DNA of 64,000 nt, from NCBI RefSeq assembly GCF_936916975.1, contig NZ_CAKZGO010000041.1, forward strand, positions 1-64,000, given 5' to 3'. Numbering within the stretch: the first letter of the stretch is position 1; each line of letters opens with the position of its first letter. This stretch comes from an uncultured Dongia sp. Lineage in GTDB: Bacteria > Pseudomonadota > Alphaproteobacteria > Dongiales > Dongiaceae. A program made the position numbers and the translations under genes. This document shows, in pieces, positions 44,801 through 52,097 of the stretch. The notes under the pieces are model-generated. The model was not told where the DNA came from, searched no databases, and saw only the letters and a list, made by a program, of their open reading frames with translations.

Positions 44801-44931
44801 TGGCACTGGCCGTCATCGGCGGCCTACTCACCTCGACGGCCTTGAGCTTGCTCGTCGTGCCTGTCGTTTTTAGCTGCATCAGTTCCGCCAGAGAGCGTGC
44901 GGACGCACTCATTCGCCGTGAGAAGGACTAA
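41893..44931 (+). CDS. RND-family efflux pump, inner-membrane transporter
   Basis: At 1012 residues this is normal length. It begins MNFATWSIRNPIAVVVLFALLTISGLW and has a large periplasmic loop after TM1. TM4 carries 'GILVDDVIVEVENIKRH', with the Asp pair used for proton transport. The second half repeats the fold with 'GMVMLIGVVTKNSILLVEYA'. Sequence resembles the HAE/MexF-like proton-driven multidrug group. Substrates are unknown. It is the last gene of the operator C unit and is followed by a 110-base AT-rich gap. Confidence 0.96.
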   Translation: MNFATWSIRNPIAVVVLFALLTISGLWSFAHLPIQDMPDIEQPTVNVELSQPGVTPSQLETEVARPVENAIAPLDRLAHITTTITDGQVVIKVEFELGKPLAEALSEVKEAVDSIRSTLPKDMEEPSVSAVKIMGDAILVYAVKSAQMDEVALSWFLDDVVARKISKISGVGRFLRVGGVDREITVEVDAEAAMAIGVTPMIVSRALEAMQKQLSGGRGEFGEGDQAVRISALVPDAESLEGIAISLPDGGYAKLGEIAEVRDGVRERVEIALLDGQSAIGIKIFPAKGADITTVARAISTELGTLVAATEGLQVETLSNRIDQTWEQYEGSMHMLYEGGALAILVVWLFLRDLRATAVAAIALLLSIIPVFAGMDVLGFSLNTLTLLALTVTIGILVDDVIVEVENIKRHATAGKPMALATADAVVEISIVVLATTLCVVCAFLPTTIMPGIPGLLFKQFGWTAIIAALSSLLVARILTPVLAVWLLRSSADHASGDGRVMRTYLAVVDWCLAHRVSIVVAAGLFFAASILLLPLIPSGLLPADDVGHTTINIEMAPGATLDATMGKAEEVRNALASVRGIEHMFAIVGSGGDGQASARNKAELLVTLVAEEVRAGQAVVEDLVRAVLDDVPGARFSVGSGGLGQRVELLLASDDTSALRRSARAIEREMRGLAGVSNVRSSASLERAEIVIRPDTVRAAERGIETQEIGDSVRIATGGDFDSQVGRLNLDNRQVFLRVRLAEPARMDRQAFGNMRIPGAKGLVPLSSIGEISIESSLAQIDRFDRERYITISADLGSSAFGRTMAAVMSLSSVKLLPSSVAFIEAGDAEISGDLQTGFGTAIVAGILCVYGVLVVLFRDFLQPVTILSAIPFSLGGALALLLISGSQLDVPSLIGMVMLIGVVTKNSILLVEYAIFGMRNGNLSVHDALIDACHKRARPIIMTTVAMIAGMAPIAAGLGSDTSFRQPMALAVIGGLLTSTALSLLVVPVVFSCISSARERADALIRREKD

Positions 44932-44966
44932 ACATACATAATTTTTGAACATCAATGTCTTTTAGA

Positions 44967-44979
44967 AACATAGCATGTT
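44967..44979. promoter_or_regulatory. Palindrome upstream of the catabolic operon
   Basis: AACAT-AGC-ATGTT is a perfect dyad in the AT-rich gap between the RND pump and the SDR gene. It is a candidate operator for the operon, possibly for the PucR-type regulator at its end. No promoter boxes are certain. Confidence 0.35.
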
Positions 44980-45041
44980 GTAATTGAATCAGCTACTTAC
45001 CCTGCCACGGTCACAAACAAGCCCTTTTAGAATGGTGCGAC

Positions 45042-45839
45042 GTGGCGACAGGGGAACGGCTGCATACCATCGATGTAAGCGATCTGCGTGTGCTCGTCAC
45101 CGCAGGCGGCGGCGGCATTGGGCGGGTGGTGGCGGAGATGTTCGTCGCGGCGGGTGCCCGGGTTCATATCACGGATGTCAGCGACGCAGCACTTCGCGAC
45201 GCCTTGTCTCACGGCACCGGGCTGACCGGCACGGCAGGGGATGCTGCCACGCCGGAGAACGCGGACAGGGTTTTTGATGACGTTGCCACCCGGCTGGGCG
45301 GTCTGGATGTCCTCGTCAACAATGTCGGCATCGCCGGTCCAACCGGCGGGATCGACACGTATCTGGATAGCGATGTCGACCGCATCATCGACGTCAATCT
45401 CAAATCCCATTTCTACTTTCTCAATCGCTGCGTTCCGATGTTGAAGCAGTCGGCGCGAAATCCATCGATCCTGGCGATGAGCTCCGTGGCGGGGCGGCTC
45501 GGTTACGGATACCGGACGCCTTATGCGGCGACCAAATGGGGCATCATCGGTCTCGTCAAATCGCTGGCCGTCGAGCTGGGACCCGTAGGTATCCGCGCCA
45601 ACGCCATTCTGCCTGGTGTGGTCAACGGCGCACGCATGGACGGCGTTATAGCCGAGCGTGCCCAAGCGCTGGATGTGAGCGCCGAGAGCATGCGGGAATC
45701 CTATCTGCAGAAGATTTCGTTGCGGCGCATGGTCGATGCTGAAGATGTCGCGCACCTGGCGCTTTTTCTGGCGTCGAACCTCGCGCGTAACATTACCGGG
45801 CAGGCCATCAGTGTCGATGGAAACGTGGAATATCTTTAA
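45042..45839 (+). CDS. Short-chain dehydrogenase/reductase
   Basis: A 265-residue SDR with a GTG start. The glycine motif is TAGGGGIGR (NAD(P) binding), followed by 'NNVGIAGPTGG', catalytic Ser in 'ILAMSSVAGRLG' and 'YAATK' (Tyr, Lys). The C-terminus 'GQAISVDGNVEYL' is typical. It should oxidise or reduce a hydroxy or keto group on the compound imported by the downstream ABC system. It is 24 bases before the beta-keto acid cleavage enzyme gene, whose substrate it could supply by oxidising a beta-hydroxy acid. Confidence 0.93.
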   Translation: MATGERLHTIDVSDLRVLVTAGGGGIGRVVAEMFVAAGARVHITDVSDAALRDALSHGTGLTGTAGDAATPENADRVFDDVATRLGGLDVLVNNVGIAGPTGGIDTYLDSDVDRIIDVNLKSHFYFLNRCVPMLKQSARNPSILAMSSVAGRLGYGYRTPYAATKWGIIGLVKSLAVELGPVGIRANAILPGVVNGARMDGVIAERAQALDVSAESMRESYLQKISLRRMVDAEDVAHLALFLASNLARNITGQAISVDGNVEYL

Positions 45840-45863
45840 GCCAAGGGACGTGGATAACTTCAT

Positions 45864-46811
45864 ATGCGGTCGAGCAAACGCAAAGTCATCATAACTTGTG
45901 CGGTGACCGGTTCGGTCCATACGCCGTCCATGTCCGAATATCTGCCGGTGACGCCCGAGCAGATTACCGAGCAGGCTGTCGAGGCAGCGCGCGCCGGCGC
46001 CGCGGTGCTGCATCTCCACGCGCGCAACCCGTCAGATGGTAGCCCGACGCCCAGTCCCGACGTGTTCGACCAGTTCGTGCCCAGGATTGCTGCGCAGACA
46101 GATGCGATCGTCAACATCACCACGGGTGGCAGCACGCGGATGACGCTGGCAGAGCGCCTGGCCTACCCCTTGAAAGCGAAGCCGGAGCTTTGTTCGCTCA
46201 ACATGGGCTCGATGAACTTCGCGTTCCACCGGGCCGGGCGCGGGATCAGCAACTGGAAATACCCTTGGGAAAAACCCTATGTCGAGGGGTCCGATGACCT
46301 CATCTTCCGCAACACGTTCAGGGACATCAAGCAGGTCCTGGCACTGTTGGGCGATGCGCATGGCACGCGCTTCGAGTTCGAATGCTACGATGTGGGCCAC
46401 CTCCATAATCTGGCACATCTCCTCGAGGAGGAACTGGTCAAGCCGCCGTTCTTCCTGCAATGCATCCTGGGGATCCTGGGCGGTCTCAATGCCGACCCCG
46501 AGAATCTGTACCTGATGCGCAGCACGGCCGACCGCCTGTTCGGGCGTGAGAACTATGAATTCTCGGTCCTGGGGGCAGGGCGGCACCAGATGTCGCTGGT
46601 GACCATGGGCGCCATCATGGGCGGGCATGTGCGCGTCGGGCTTGAAGACAGCCTGTATCTCGGCCGCGGATTGCTGGCCGCGTCCTGCGCAGCACAGGTC
46701 CTTAAAATCCGGCGCATCCTGGAGGAACTGTCCCTGGAGGTGGCGAGCCCAGATGAGGCGCGCGCGATCCTCAAGACCAAAGGCGCCGACAAGGTGAGCT
46801 TTTATGACTGA
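45864..46811 (+). CDS. Beta-keto acid cleavage enzyme (BKACE, DUF849)
   Basis: A 315-residue TIM-barrel enzyme. 'VIITCAVTGSVHTPSMSEYLPVTPEQI' at the start, the zinc-ligand pair in 'AAVLHLHARNP', 'NITTGGSTRM' and 'NMGSMNF' are diagnostic. The family condenses a beta-keto acid with acetyl-CoA to give a CoA ester and acetoacetate, as in lysine or carnitine degradation; the specific substrate here is unknown. It overlaps the following permease gene by eight bases, so enzyme and transporter are one operon. Confidence 0.94.
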   Translation: MRSSKRKVIITCAVTGSVHTPSMSEYLPVTPEQITEQAVEAARAGAAVLHLHARNPSDGSPTPSPDVFDQFVPRIAAQTDAIVNITTGGSTRMTLAERLAYPLKAKPELCSLNMGSMNFAFHRAGRGISNWKYPWEKPYVEGSDDLIFRNTFRDIKQVLALLGDAHGTRFEFECYDVGHLHNLAHLLEEELVKPPFFLQCILGILGGLNADPENLYLMRSTADRLFGRENYEFSVLGAGRHQMSLVTMGAIMGGHVRVGLEDSLYLGRGLLAASCAAQVLKIRRILEELSLEVASPDEARAILKTKGADKVSFYD

Positions 46812-47811
46812 CCTCGCCGCGTCGATCACCACCGGCCGCCGCAAGAACAGCCTGCTGGAGGTGGTGGTGGTCGCGGTGACGCTGCTGCTGATTCTCATCT
46901 TTTCCGTTTTGACCGACGGTTTCGCCACCCTGGGGAATCTTCGTGTCGTCATTTCCAATTCCGCCTCGCTGGTGATCCTCAGCTGCGGCATGGCGGTGGT
47001 GATCATTTCGCGCGGGCTGGATCTCTCTCTGATCGCGCAAATGGTCGCCGGCGCGGCCACGTTCAGTATTCTGATCGGGGCTGGCGTACCGGGGTTGGCG
47101 GCGCTGCTTCTCGCAATTCTTGCCATGGTGTTGGTGGGCGGTGTGAATGGCTGGCTGATTGCCTATGTCGAGATTTCACCGATGCTGGCGACACTGGCCT
47201 CCGCCATGCTGATCACGGGCCTGTTCCGCTTTGCCATTCTGCGGGGCGAGTTTCTGCTGCTGCTTCCCAAGACGAACCCCGCCTTGATTTTCCTGGCTGG
47301 GGACATCGTGCCGGGCGTGCCGGTACCGGTCGCTCTGATGATCGCCACACTCTTCGCCAGCTGGCTGTTTCTGCGCTACACCGCGGCCGGCCGCACCATC
47401 TATGCCATGGGCGACAATTTCCAGGCCGCCCGCCTGACCGGCCTACCGGTGCGGACGACGACTGTTCTGGTTTATGTCTTCGCAGCCGTCACCGCACTTG
47501 TTGCCGGATTGGTGATCTCGGCAGCGAGCGGCGCCGTCGATTTTCGCACCGTCACCAATGGCAGCCTGTTGTTCGAGGTGATCCTGGTCGTCGTTCTGGG
47601 CGGCATCCCGCTCCGCGGCGGGCGCGGCGGCATCCGCAACATCATCGTCGGCGTTACCCTGATCGCCGTCCTGCGCAACGGCATGACGCTGCTCGACTTC
47701 ACCACACAGACCCAGGACATGCTGAAAGGCCTTGTCCTCATCGTCGCCATCGTCGTCGACAAGTATCTCAACCCACGGGAAATCGAGACAGACACCGTGG
47801 GCGATTTATAA
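46804..47811 (+). CDS. Sugar-type ABC transporter permease (first)
   Basis: This 335-residue protein has about eight to ten membrane segments and the RbsC/BPD_transp_2 pattern: 'LSCGMAVVIISRGLDLSLIAQMVAG', 'GVNGWLIAYVEISPMLATLASAMLITGLFRF', 'AMGDNFQAARLTGLPV' and 'GGIPLRGGRGGIRNIIVGVTLIAVLRNGM'. It forms the channel with the permease half of the fusion protein encoded downstream. The start overlaps the BKACE stop. Confidence 0.94.
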   Translation: MTDLAASITTGRRKNSLLEVVVVAVTLLLILIFSVLTDGFATLGNLRVVISNSASLVILSCGMAVVIISRGLDLSLIAQMVAGAATFSILIGAGVPGLAALLLAILAMVLVGGVNGWLIAYVEISPMLATLASAMLITGLFRFAILRGEFLLLLPKTNPALIFLAGDIVPGVPVPVALMIATLFASWLFLRYTAAGRTIYAMGDNFQAARLTGLPVRTTTVLVYVFAAVTALVAGLVISAASGAVDFRTVTNGSLLFEVILVVVLGGIPLRGGRGGIRNIIVGVTLIAVLRNGMTLLDFTTQTQDMLKGLVLIVAIVVDKYLNPREIETDTVGDL

Positions 47812-47837
47812 AACCCTAGAAACGTAAGGAGGAAATC

Positions 47838-48836
47838 ATGAGACAGAATTCTGGCAGTTTGGGACGTAACCTCGTCAGGACCTGCATGGGCGTTCTGGTG
47901 GGTGCCGGCATCGCATTCTCGCTGGATGCGCCGGCGCTTGCCGACAGCAACATCAAGGGAAAGAAGGTGATCTTCGTGCCCATTTCCATGGGTATTTCGC
48001 TCACCGAAGGCTGGGCGCGGCGGATGAAGGAGCATGCGGAACTCTACGGCTACAGCTTTGACATCCGCGATGCTGCGTTCAACACCGGCGCTATGTCGGA
48101 ACTGCTGGCGAAGGCCATCAGCGAAAAGCCGGATGTGTTGGTGGCGCACAACCCGACGGTCCAGTTGCTGGCACGCCAGATCAAGCAGGCAGAAGCGGAC
48201 GGCATCAAGGTGCTGCAAATCAACCTGCAATCCAACCAGCCCTCCAGCGCCTTCGTCGGCGCCAACTGGGAGCGCATCGGTCGGGAAATCGCCGAGGACA
48301 TCGTCAAGGAATGCGGTGCCGGCAGTGGAAAATCCGGCAAGGTGGCGATCATTCCTGGCCAGCTGACCGCTGCCGACAGCGTGATCATGAATGAGGCGGC
48401 CTTCAAGGTCTTTGAGGGCCATTCCGAGATCCAGGTCGTCTCGAACCAGGCCTCGGATTGGGAACCCGAGAAGGCGCGGGCGATCACGGCCACCGTGCTG
48501 CAACAGAATCCTGACCTTTGCGCCATCTTCGGCCATTGGGACGTGCACACGATGGGTGCCGGCAAGGCCGTCAAGGATGCCGGTCTCGAGGACAAGGTCC
48601 TGGTCTATGCCACCGGCGGCGGGGACGACGTCACCTGCAAGGCTGTCGAGGACAAGATCCTGCACCGCGTGTGGAGCTATGACGCGGATGGCCAGGGGCG
48701 GGATGCCGCGACGGTGATTGATCTTCTGCTGCAGGGGGCTGCCGCAGCGGACGGTTCGATGCTCTCCATCGAATCGCCGATGAAGATCATCAAGGCAGGC
48801 GACCCGAACGCGTCGAGCCTCTGCTGGAAGATGTGA
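47838..48836 (+). CDS. Sugar-type ABC transporter substrate-binding protein
   Basis: A 332-residue protein with a strong AAGGAGG ribosome site and a signal peptide ending near 'DAPALADS'. It has the type I periplasmic binding fold: 'KVIFVPISMGISLTEGWARRMKEHAELYGYSF', 'AISEKPDVLVAHNPTVQLLARQIKQAEADGIKVL', 'IFGHWDVHTMGAGKAVKDAGL'. Close to the ribose/galactose binders but without a recognisable ligand signature; the adjacent enzymes suggest a hydroxy-acid, lactone or sugar-acid-like ligand. A strong hairpin follows the gene. Confidence 0.94.
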   Translation: MRQNSGSLGRNLVRTCMGVLVGAGIAFSLDAPALADSNIKGKKVIFVPISMGISLTEGWARRMKEHAELYGYSFDIRDAAFNTGAMSELLAKAISEKPDVLVAHNPTVQLLARQIKQAEADGIKVLQINLQSNQPSSAFVGANWERIGREIAEDIVKECGAGSGKSGKVAIIPGQLTAADSVIMNEAAFKVFEGHSEIQVVSNQASDWEPEKARAITATVLQQNPDLCAIFGHWDVHTMGAGKAVKDAGLEDKVLVYATGGGDDVTCKAVEDKILHRVWSYDADGQGRDAATVIDLLLQGAAAADGSMLSIESPMKIIKAGDPNASSLCWKM

Positions 48837-48870
48837 GGGTTCGGTCCGATAGCGAACGTCGCGCTAGCAA

Positions 48871-48900
48871 CGTGCGGGGGGCCTCATGGTCCCCCGCACG
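48871..48900 (+). terminator. Perfect hairpin after the binding-protein gene
   Basis: CGTGCGGGGG and CCCCCGCACG pair over ten bases with a ten-base loop and no T run. Such stems behind binding-protein genes usually stabilise the upstream mRNA and reduce read-through, giving more binding protein than permease. The stem covers an ATG at 48886, so translation more likely starts at 48922. Confidence 0.65.
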
Positions 48901-48921
48901 CGCGAGATTGTGAAACAGAAC

Positions 48922-51054
48922 ATGTCAGCCGAGATCAACTTTACCAACCTGCCGAAGCAGCCGGTACCACGCGTCGTGCTGTCGCCGCGCCGGATCCTCG
49001 CCGACATTCTCTCCAAGGGATGGATCGAGAGCGCCATTCCCTTCCTGGCATTGTTTCTTGTCATCGGCGGCATCCTGCTGACAACCGACGGCTACTTCGT
49101 GCCAGCCAACCTGCGCAACCTTGCCCAGTATGCTGCCGACGGCGGCCTGGTCGTGCTGGCGCTGCTCATCGTCGTCGCCGTCGGCGGGATCGATCTGTCG
49201 GTCGGCTCGAATTTCGCTATGTCGGCCTTCGCCGCGCTGTTCTGTTTCCATATACTGAATTTGCCAGTGCCGGCTGTCCTTATCGTCAGTCTGGCAACAG
49301 GCGCGCTGATTGGTGGCGTCAACGGCGTTCTTGCGGGCCTGATCGGCTGCGGTGCTCTGCTGGCCACGCTGGGCACTATGATCACCACGCGCGGGCTGTT
49401 CACGCTCGCCTCGCAGGCGCAGCTGGTCGAAATCTCGACCAGCGCCCGCATGGACGATGTTTGGGACTGGGTCGGCTTCGAAAAATTCCTGTCGATGCCG
49501 ATCGGATTCTGGATCTGGCTGCTGGTGGCGATCGGTGTCTTCGTGATGTTCCGTCAGACGCGGCTCGGCTGGCATATTCTCGCCGTGGGCGGTAATCGGA
49601 AGGCGGCACGGCACGGCGGCATCCAGGTGAAGACGACGGCGTTCTTCGCCTATGTGCTTGCTGGCGTGATCGTGGGCCTGGCCGGTTTCCTGTTCGCGGC
49701 GCGGCAGAACAGCATCGGTGCCGATACGGGGATCGGCCTGGAGTTCTTCGCCCTCACGGCGCTGGTTGTGGGGCTTGGCGGATTTGTCCCGGGCCGAGGG
49801 CCGGTGGTCGCGGTGATGGTCGGCTTTGCCACCGTCTATATCCTCAACAACGTCCTGATCAATGCAGGATTCAGAGGCGATTTCGTTCAGTTCAGCCTGG
49901 GTGCCATCATCGTCGCTATCCTTGCCATCGACGTGAAGTTCCGGAAGAACCGTCACAGATTGCTGGCCTCCACCTATCTTGATCCGATCGCGCTCAAGCT
50001 TCAGGACGTCGCGGGGATGGCGGGCCTCATGCCGCATGAGATGGTGCCACGATTGCGCAAAGCCGAGATTCTGGCTGCTGGCAAGCTGGATGGGCCGGAA
50101 GACGTTCTCCTCGACGCGGCAGGCAATCTTTACTGCGGGACACGGGATGGCTGCCTGATGCGGTTGCGGGCGCCGGACTATGTCGATGTCAGTGTCTTCG
50201 CGCGGATCGGCGGCCGGCCGCTGGGTCTCGCCTTCGACCGCGAGGGTCGCATTGTCGCCTGTGTGGCGGGCAGGGGTCTGGTACGAGTGACGGAGGAAGG
50301 CGAGGTCGCGCTATTGACGGACCAGACCGCGCGCAGTCTGTTCAGCATCCAGGACGACACCACCATCCGCATGGCCGACGATCTGGATATCGCGCCCGAC
50401 GGAATCATCTATTTCACCGATGCAACCAAGCGCTACGATATTGGGAATTGGGGGCTCGACCTGCTGGAGGGGCGCGCCAATGGGCGGCTCCTGAGCTATG
50501 ATCCCACCTCCGGCAAGACGTGCACCATCTGCGATAATCTCATCTTTCCCAATGGCGTTTGCGTGACACACGACGGCAAGTTTCTTCTGGTCGCCAGCAG
50601 CTGGGCCTGTTCGATCATGATCTTCGATCTCGGCGATCTCGCCGCCGGCCCGAGCGTGTTCCTGCAGGGGTTGCCGGGATACCCTGACAACATCAACCGC
50701 GCCTCCGACGGCGGCTATTGGATTGCGCTTGCCGGTACGCGGAACCCGGTCATCGACCAGGCGATGAAATACCCCGGCCTCCGGCGGCGCATGGCAAAAA
50801 AGGTGCCGCCGACCAATTGGCTTTTCGGCAACCTCAATATCGGTGGTGTGCTGAAGATTGATGGTTCGGGCAAAATCGTCGACGCGCTGTGGGACGCACC
50901 GGATGGACCGCTCTACATGATCACGTCGATGCGGGAGCATGAAGGGGCGTTGTATCTTGGTGGTGTCACCAATGACAAGATTGGCCGCCTGCCGCTCGAC
51001 ACTGCCGATCGGCAGTGGAATGGCCCGGCGAGTTATTGGGAGAAGGGCCAATGA
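48922..51054 (+). CDS. Fusion: ABC permease with C-terminal beta-propeller lactonase-like domain
   Basis: I use the ATG at 48922 (MSAEINFTNLPKQ), 710 residues; an ATG at 48886 lies in the hairpin loop. Residues about 1-340 are a second RbsC-type permease ('GIDLSVGSNFAMSAFAAL', 'GVNGVLAGLIGCGALLATLGTMITTRGLF', 'AVGGNRKAARHGGI'). Residues about 375-710 are a strictosidine-synthase/SMP-30-like six-bladed propeller: 'LDGPEDVLLDAAGNLYCGTRDG', 'DDLDIAPDGIIYFTDATKRY', 'FPNGVCVTHDGKFLLVASS', 'LPGYPDNINRASDGGYWIALAG'. The propeller would lie at the membrane, cytoplasmic if the permease topology is usual, and could hydrolyse a lactone or ester as it enters. No frameshift or stop separates the halves. 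Confidence 0.92.
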   Translation: MSAEINFTNLPKQPVPRVVLSPRRILADILSKGWIESAIPFLALFLVIGGILLTTDGYFVPANLRNLAQYAADGGLVVLALLIVVAVGGIDLSVGSNFAMSAFAALFCFHILNLPVPAVLIVSLATGALIGGVNGVLAGLIGCGALLATLGTMITTRGLFTLASQAQLVEISTSARMDDVWDWVGFEKFLSMPIGFWIWLLVAIGVFVMFRQTRLGWHILAVGGNRKAARHGGIQVKTTAFFAYVLAGVIVGLAGFLFAARQNSIGADTGIGLEFFALTALVVGLGGFVPGRGPVVAVMVGFATVYILNNVLINAGFRGDFVQFSLGAIIVAILAIDVKFRKNRHRLLASTYLDPIALKLQDVAGMAGLMPHEMVPRLRKAEILAAGKLDGPEDVLLDAAGNLYCGTRDGCLMRLRAPDYVDVSVFARIGGRPLGLAFDREGRIVACVAGRGLVRVTEEGEVALLTDQTARSLFSIQDDTTIRMADDLDIAPDGIIYFTDATKRYDIGNWGLDLLEGRANGRLLSYDPTSGKTCTICDNLIFPNGVCVTHDGKFLLVASSWACSIMIFDLGDLAAGPSVFLQGLPGYPDNINRASDGGYWIALAGTRNPVIDQAMKYPGLRRRMAKKVPPTNWLFGNLNIGGVLKIDGSGKIVDALWDAPDGPLYMITSMREHEGALYLGGVTNDKIGRLPLDTADRQWNGPASYWEKGQ

Positions 51055-52097
51055 TGTTTTTCAGGTCCAAGGCGCAACAGGTGCCGGCCATGACGCTGGA
51101 AGGGGTGCTGGGGCCGAACAGCCGGCTCGACGAGGCGGGTGGCCTGTCGGTGACGACACCGGAAGCATTGTGTGTCGCAGGGGACGGGCAATTGCTCATT
51201 TCGTCCGGTAAGGCCGTCCTTGCACTGCGAGCCTGGGGCGAGGAACCCGCGCTGTGGAAATCATTCGACCATCCGGTGACGGCCCTTTGCGGCAGCCCCA
51301 CAGGACTGGTCGCCGTCGGGCTCGTGGATGGCACTGTTTCGGTCTTCGATCAGGACGCGCAACCCTCATCCGGCTGGAAAGGCCCATTTAAGTTGGGTAC
51401 CGTCACGGATTGCGCTTTCCTGTCGGAGACGGAACTTACCCTCGTAGACAGCGGCTATCCGCCGAATGAAAATGTTCTGTCGGTCGCGCCCTGGGAATCG
51501 ACCCCCAATGGCAAGGTGCTCGCTGTCAGTGCTTCGGGCGAGGTTCGCACGGTGATCAGCGGCCTGCATTGTCCCATGGGGGTCAGTTGCGATGCCAAGG
51601 GCGACATACTTGTTGCGGAGCTTGAGCGGGCCTGCATCGTCGACGCCGCAGGCCGGCCCCGTCAATCCGGCTATCCGGCCTATCTCGGGCGCCTTCGCAA
51701 AACGAGATCAGGATACGTCATGTCGTGTCTCGCCCGGCGCGACCCGCTGATCGAGTTCCTGAAATCGGAACATGATTTCGTCGCCGAGATGAAGGCGAAC
51801 ATCCCGCCGCAGAACTGGATATCGCCGCGCGTAAGTCCCGCATTCAGCCATGATTTCCCGATCGAGCTCGGTGCCACGCGCCTGTTCGGTGACATAAAGC
51901 CCTGGGCGCCATCATTTTCCTATGGCCTCGTCATCGAGCTGGATGACAATCTGATGCCAGTACGATCGGCCCATTCGCGCGCCAATGGGCGGCGGCATGC
52001 AATCACAGATGCGCTGTCATGGAACGGCGACATGATCGCCATCAGCAAGGCCAGCGGCGAAATCCTCAATCTCGGTCCCGAGGGCGCAGTGTCATGA
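51051..52097 (+). CDS. Second beta-propeller, SMP-30/strictosidine-synthase-like protein
   Basis: Start at ATG 51051, overlapping the fusion gene's stop (ATGA), 348 residues without a signal peptide. Repeated blade-like segments ('GLVAVGLVDGTVSVFDQ', 'LHCPMGVSCDAKGDILVAELERACIVDAAG', 'PSFSYGLVIELDDNLMPV') fit the same propeller superfamily as the fused domain, though more divergent. It may be a soluble lactonase, esterase or a non-catalytic partner of the fusion protein. Its stop overlaps the ATPase start (ATGA). Confidence 0.8.
   Translation: MMFFRSKAQQVPAMTLEGVLGPNSRLDEAGGLSVTTPEALCVAGDGQLLISSGKAVLALRAWGEEPALWKSFDHPVTALCGSPTGLVAVGLVDGTVSVFDQDAQPSSGWKGPFKLGTVTDCAFLSETELTLVDSGYPPNENVLSVAPWESTPNGKVLAVSASGEVRTVISGLHCPMGVSCDAKGDILVAELERACIVDAAGRPRQSGYPAYLGRLRKTRSGYVMSCLARRDPLIEFLKSEHDFVAEMKANIPPQNWISPRVSPAFSHDFPIELGATRLFGDIKPWAPSFSYGLVIELDDNLMPVRSAHSRANGRRHAITDALSWNGDMIAISKASGEILNLGPEGAVS

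Noticed and set aside
46032-47126. 364-codon minus-strand frame opposite BKACE and the first permease
   Set aside because: Shadow frame across two genes, without motif or ribosome site.
47472-48665. 397-codon minus-strand frame opposite the ABC genes
   Set aside because: Antisense to two clear transporter genes, with no recognisable family; an effect of high GC.
48925-50037. 370-codon minus-strand frame opposite the fusion permease
   Set aside because: The opposite strand encodes an unmistakable permease; this frame is low-complexity and charged.
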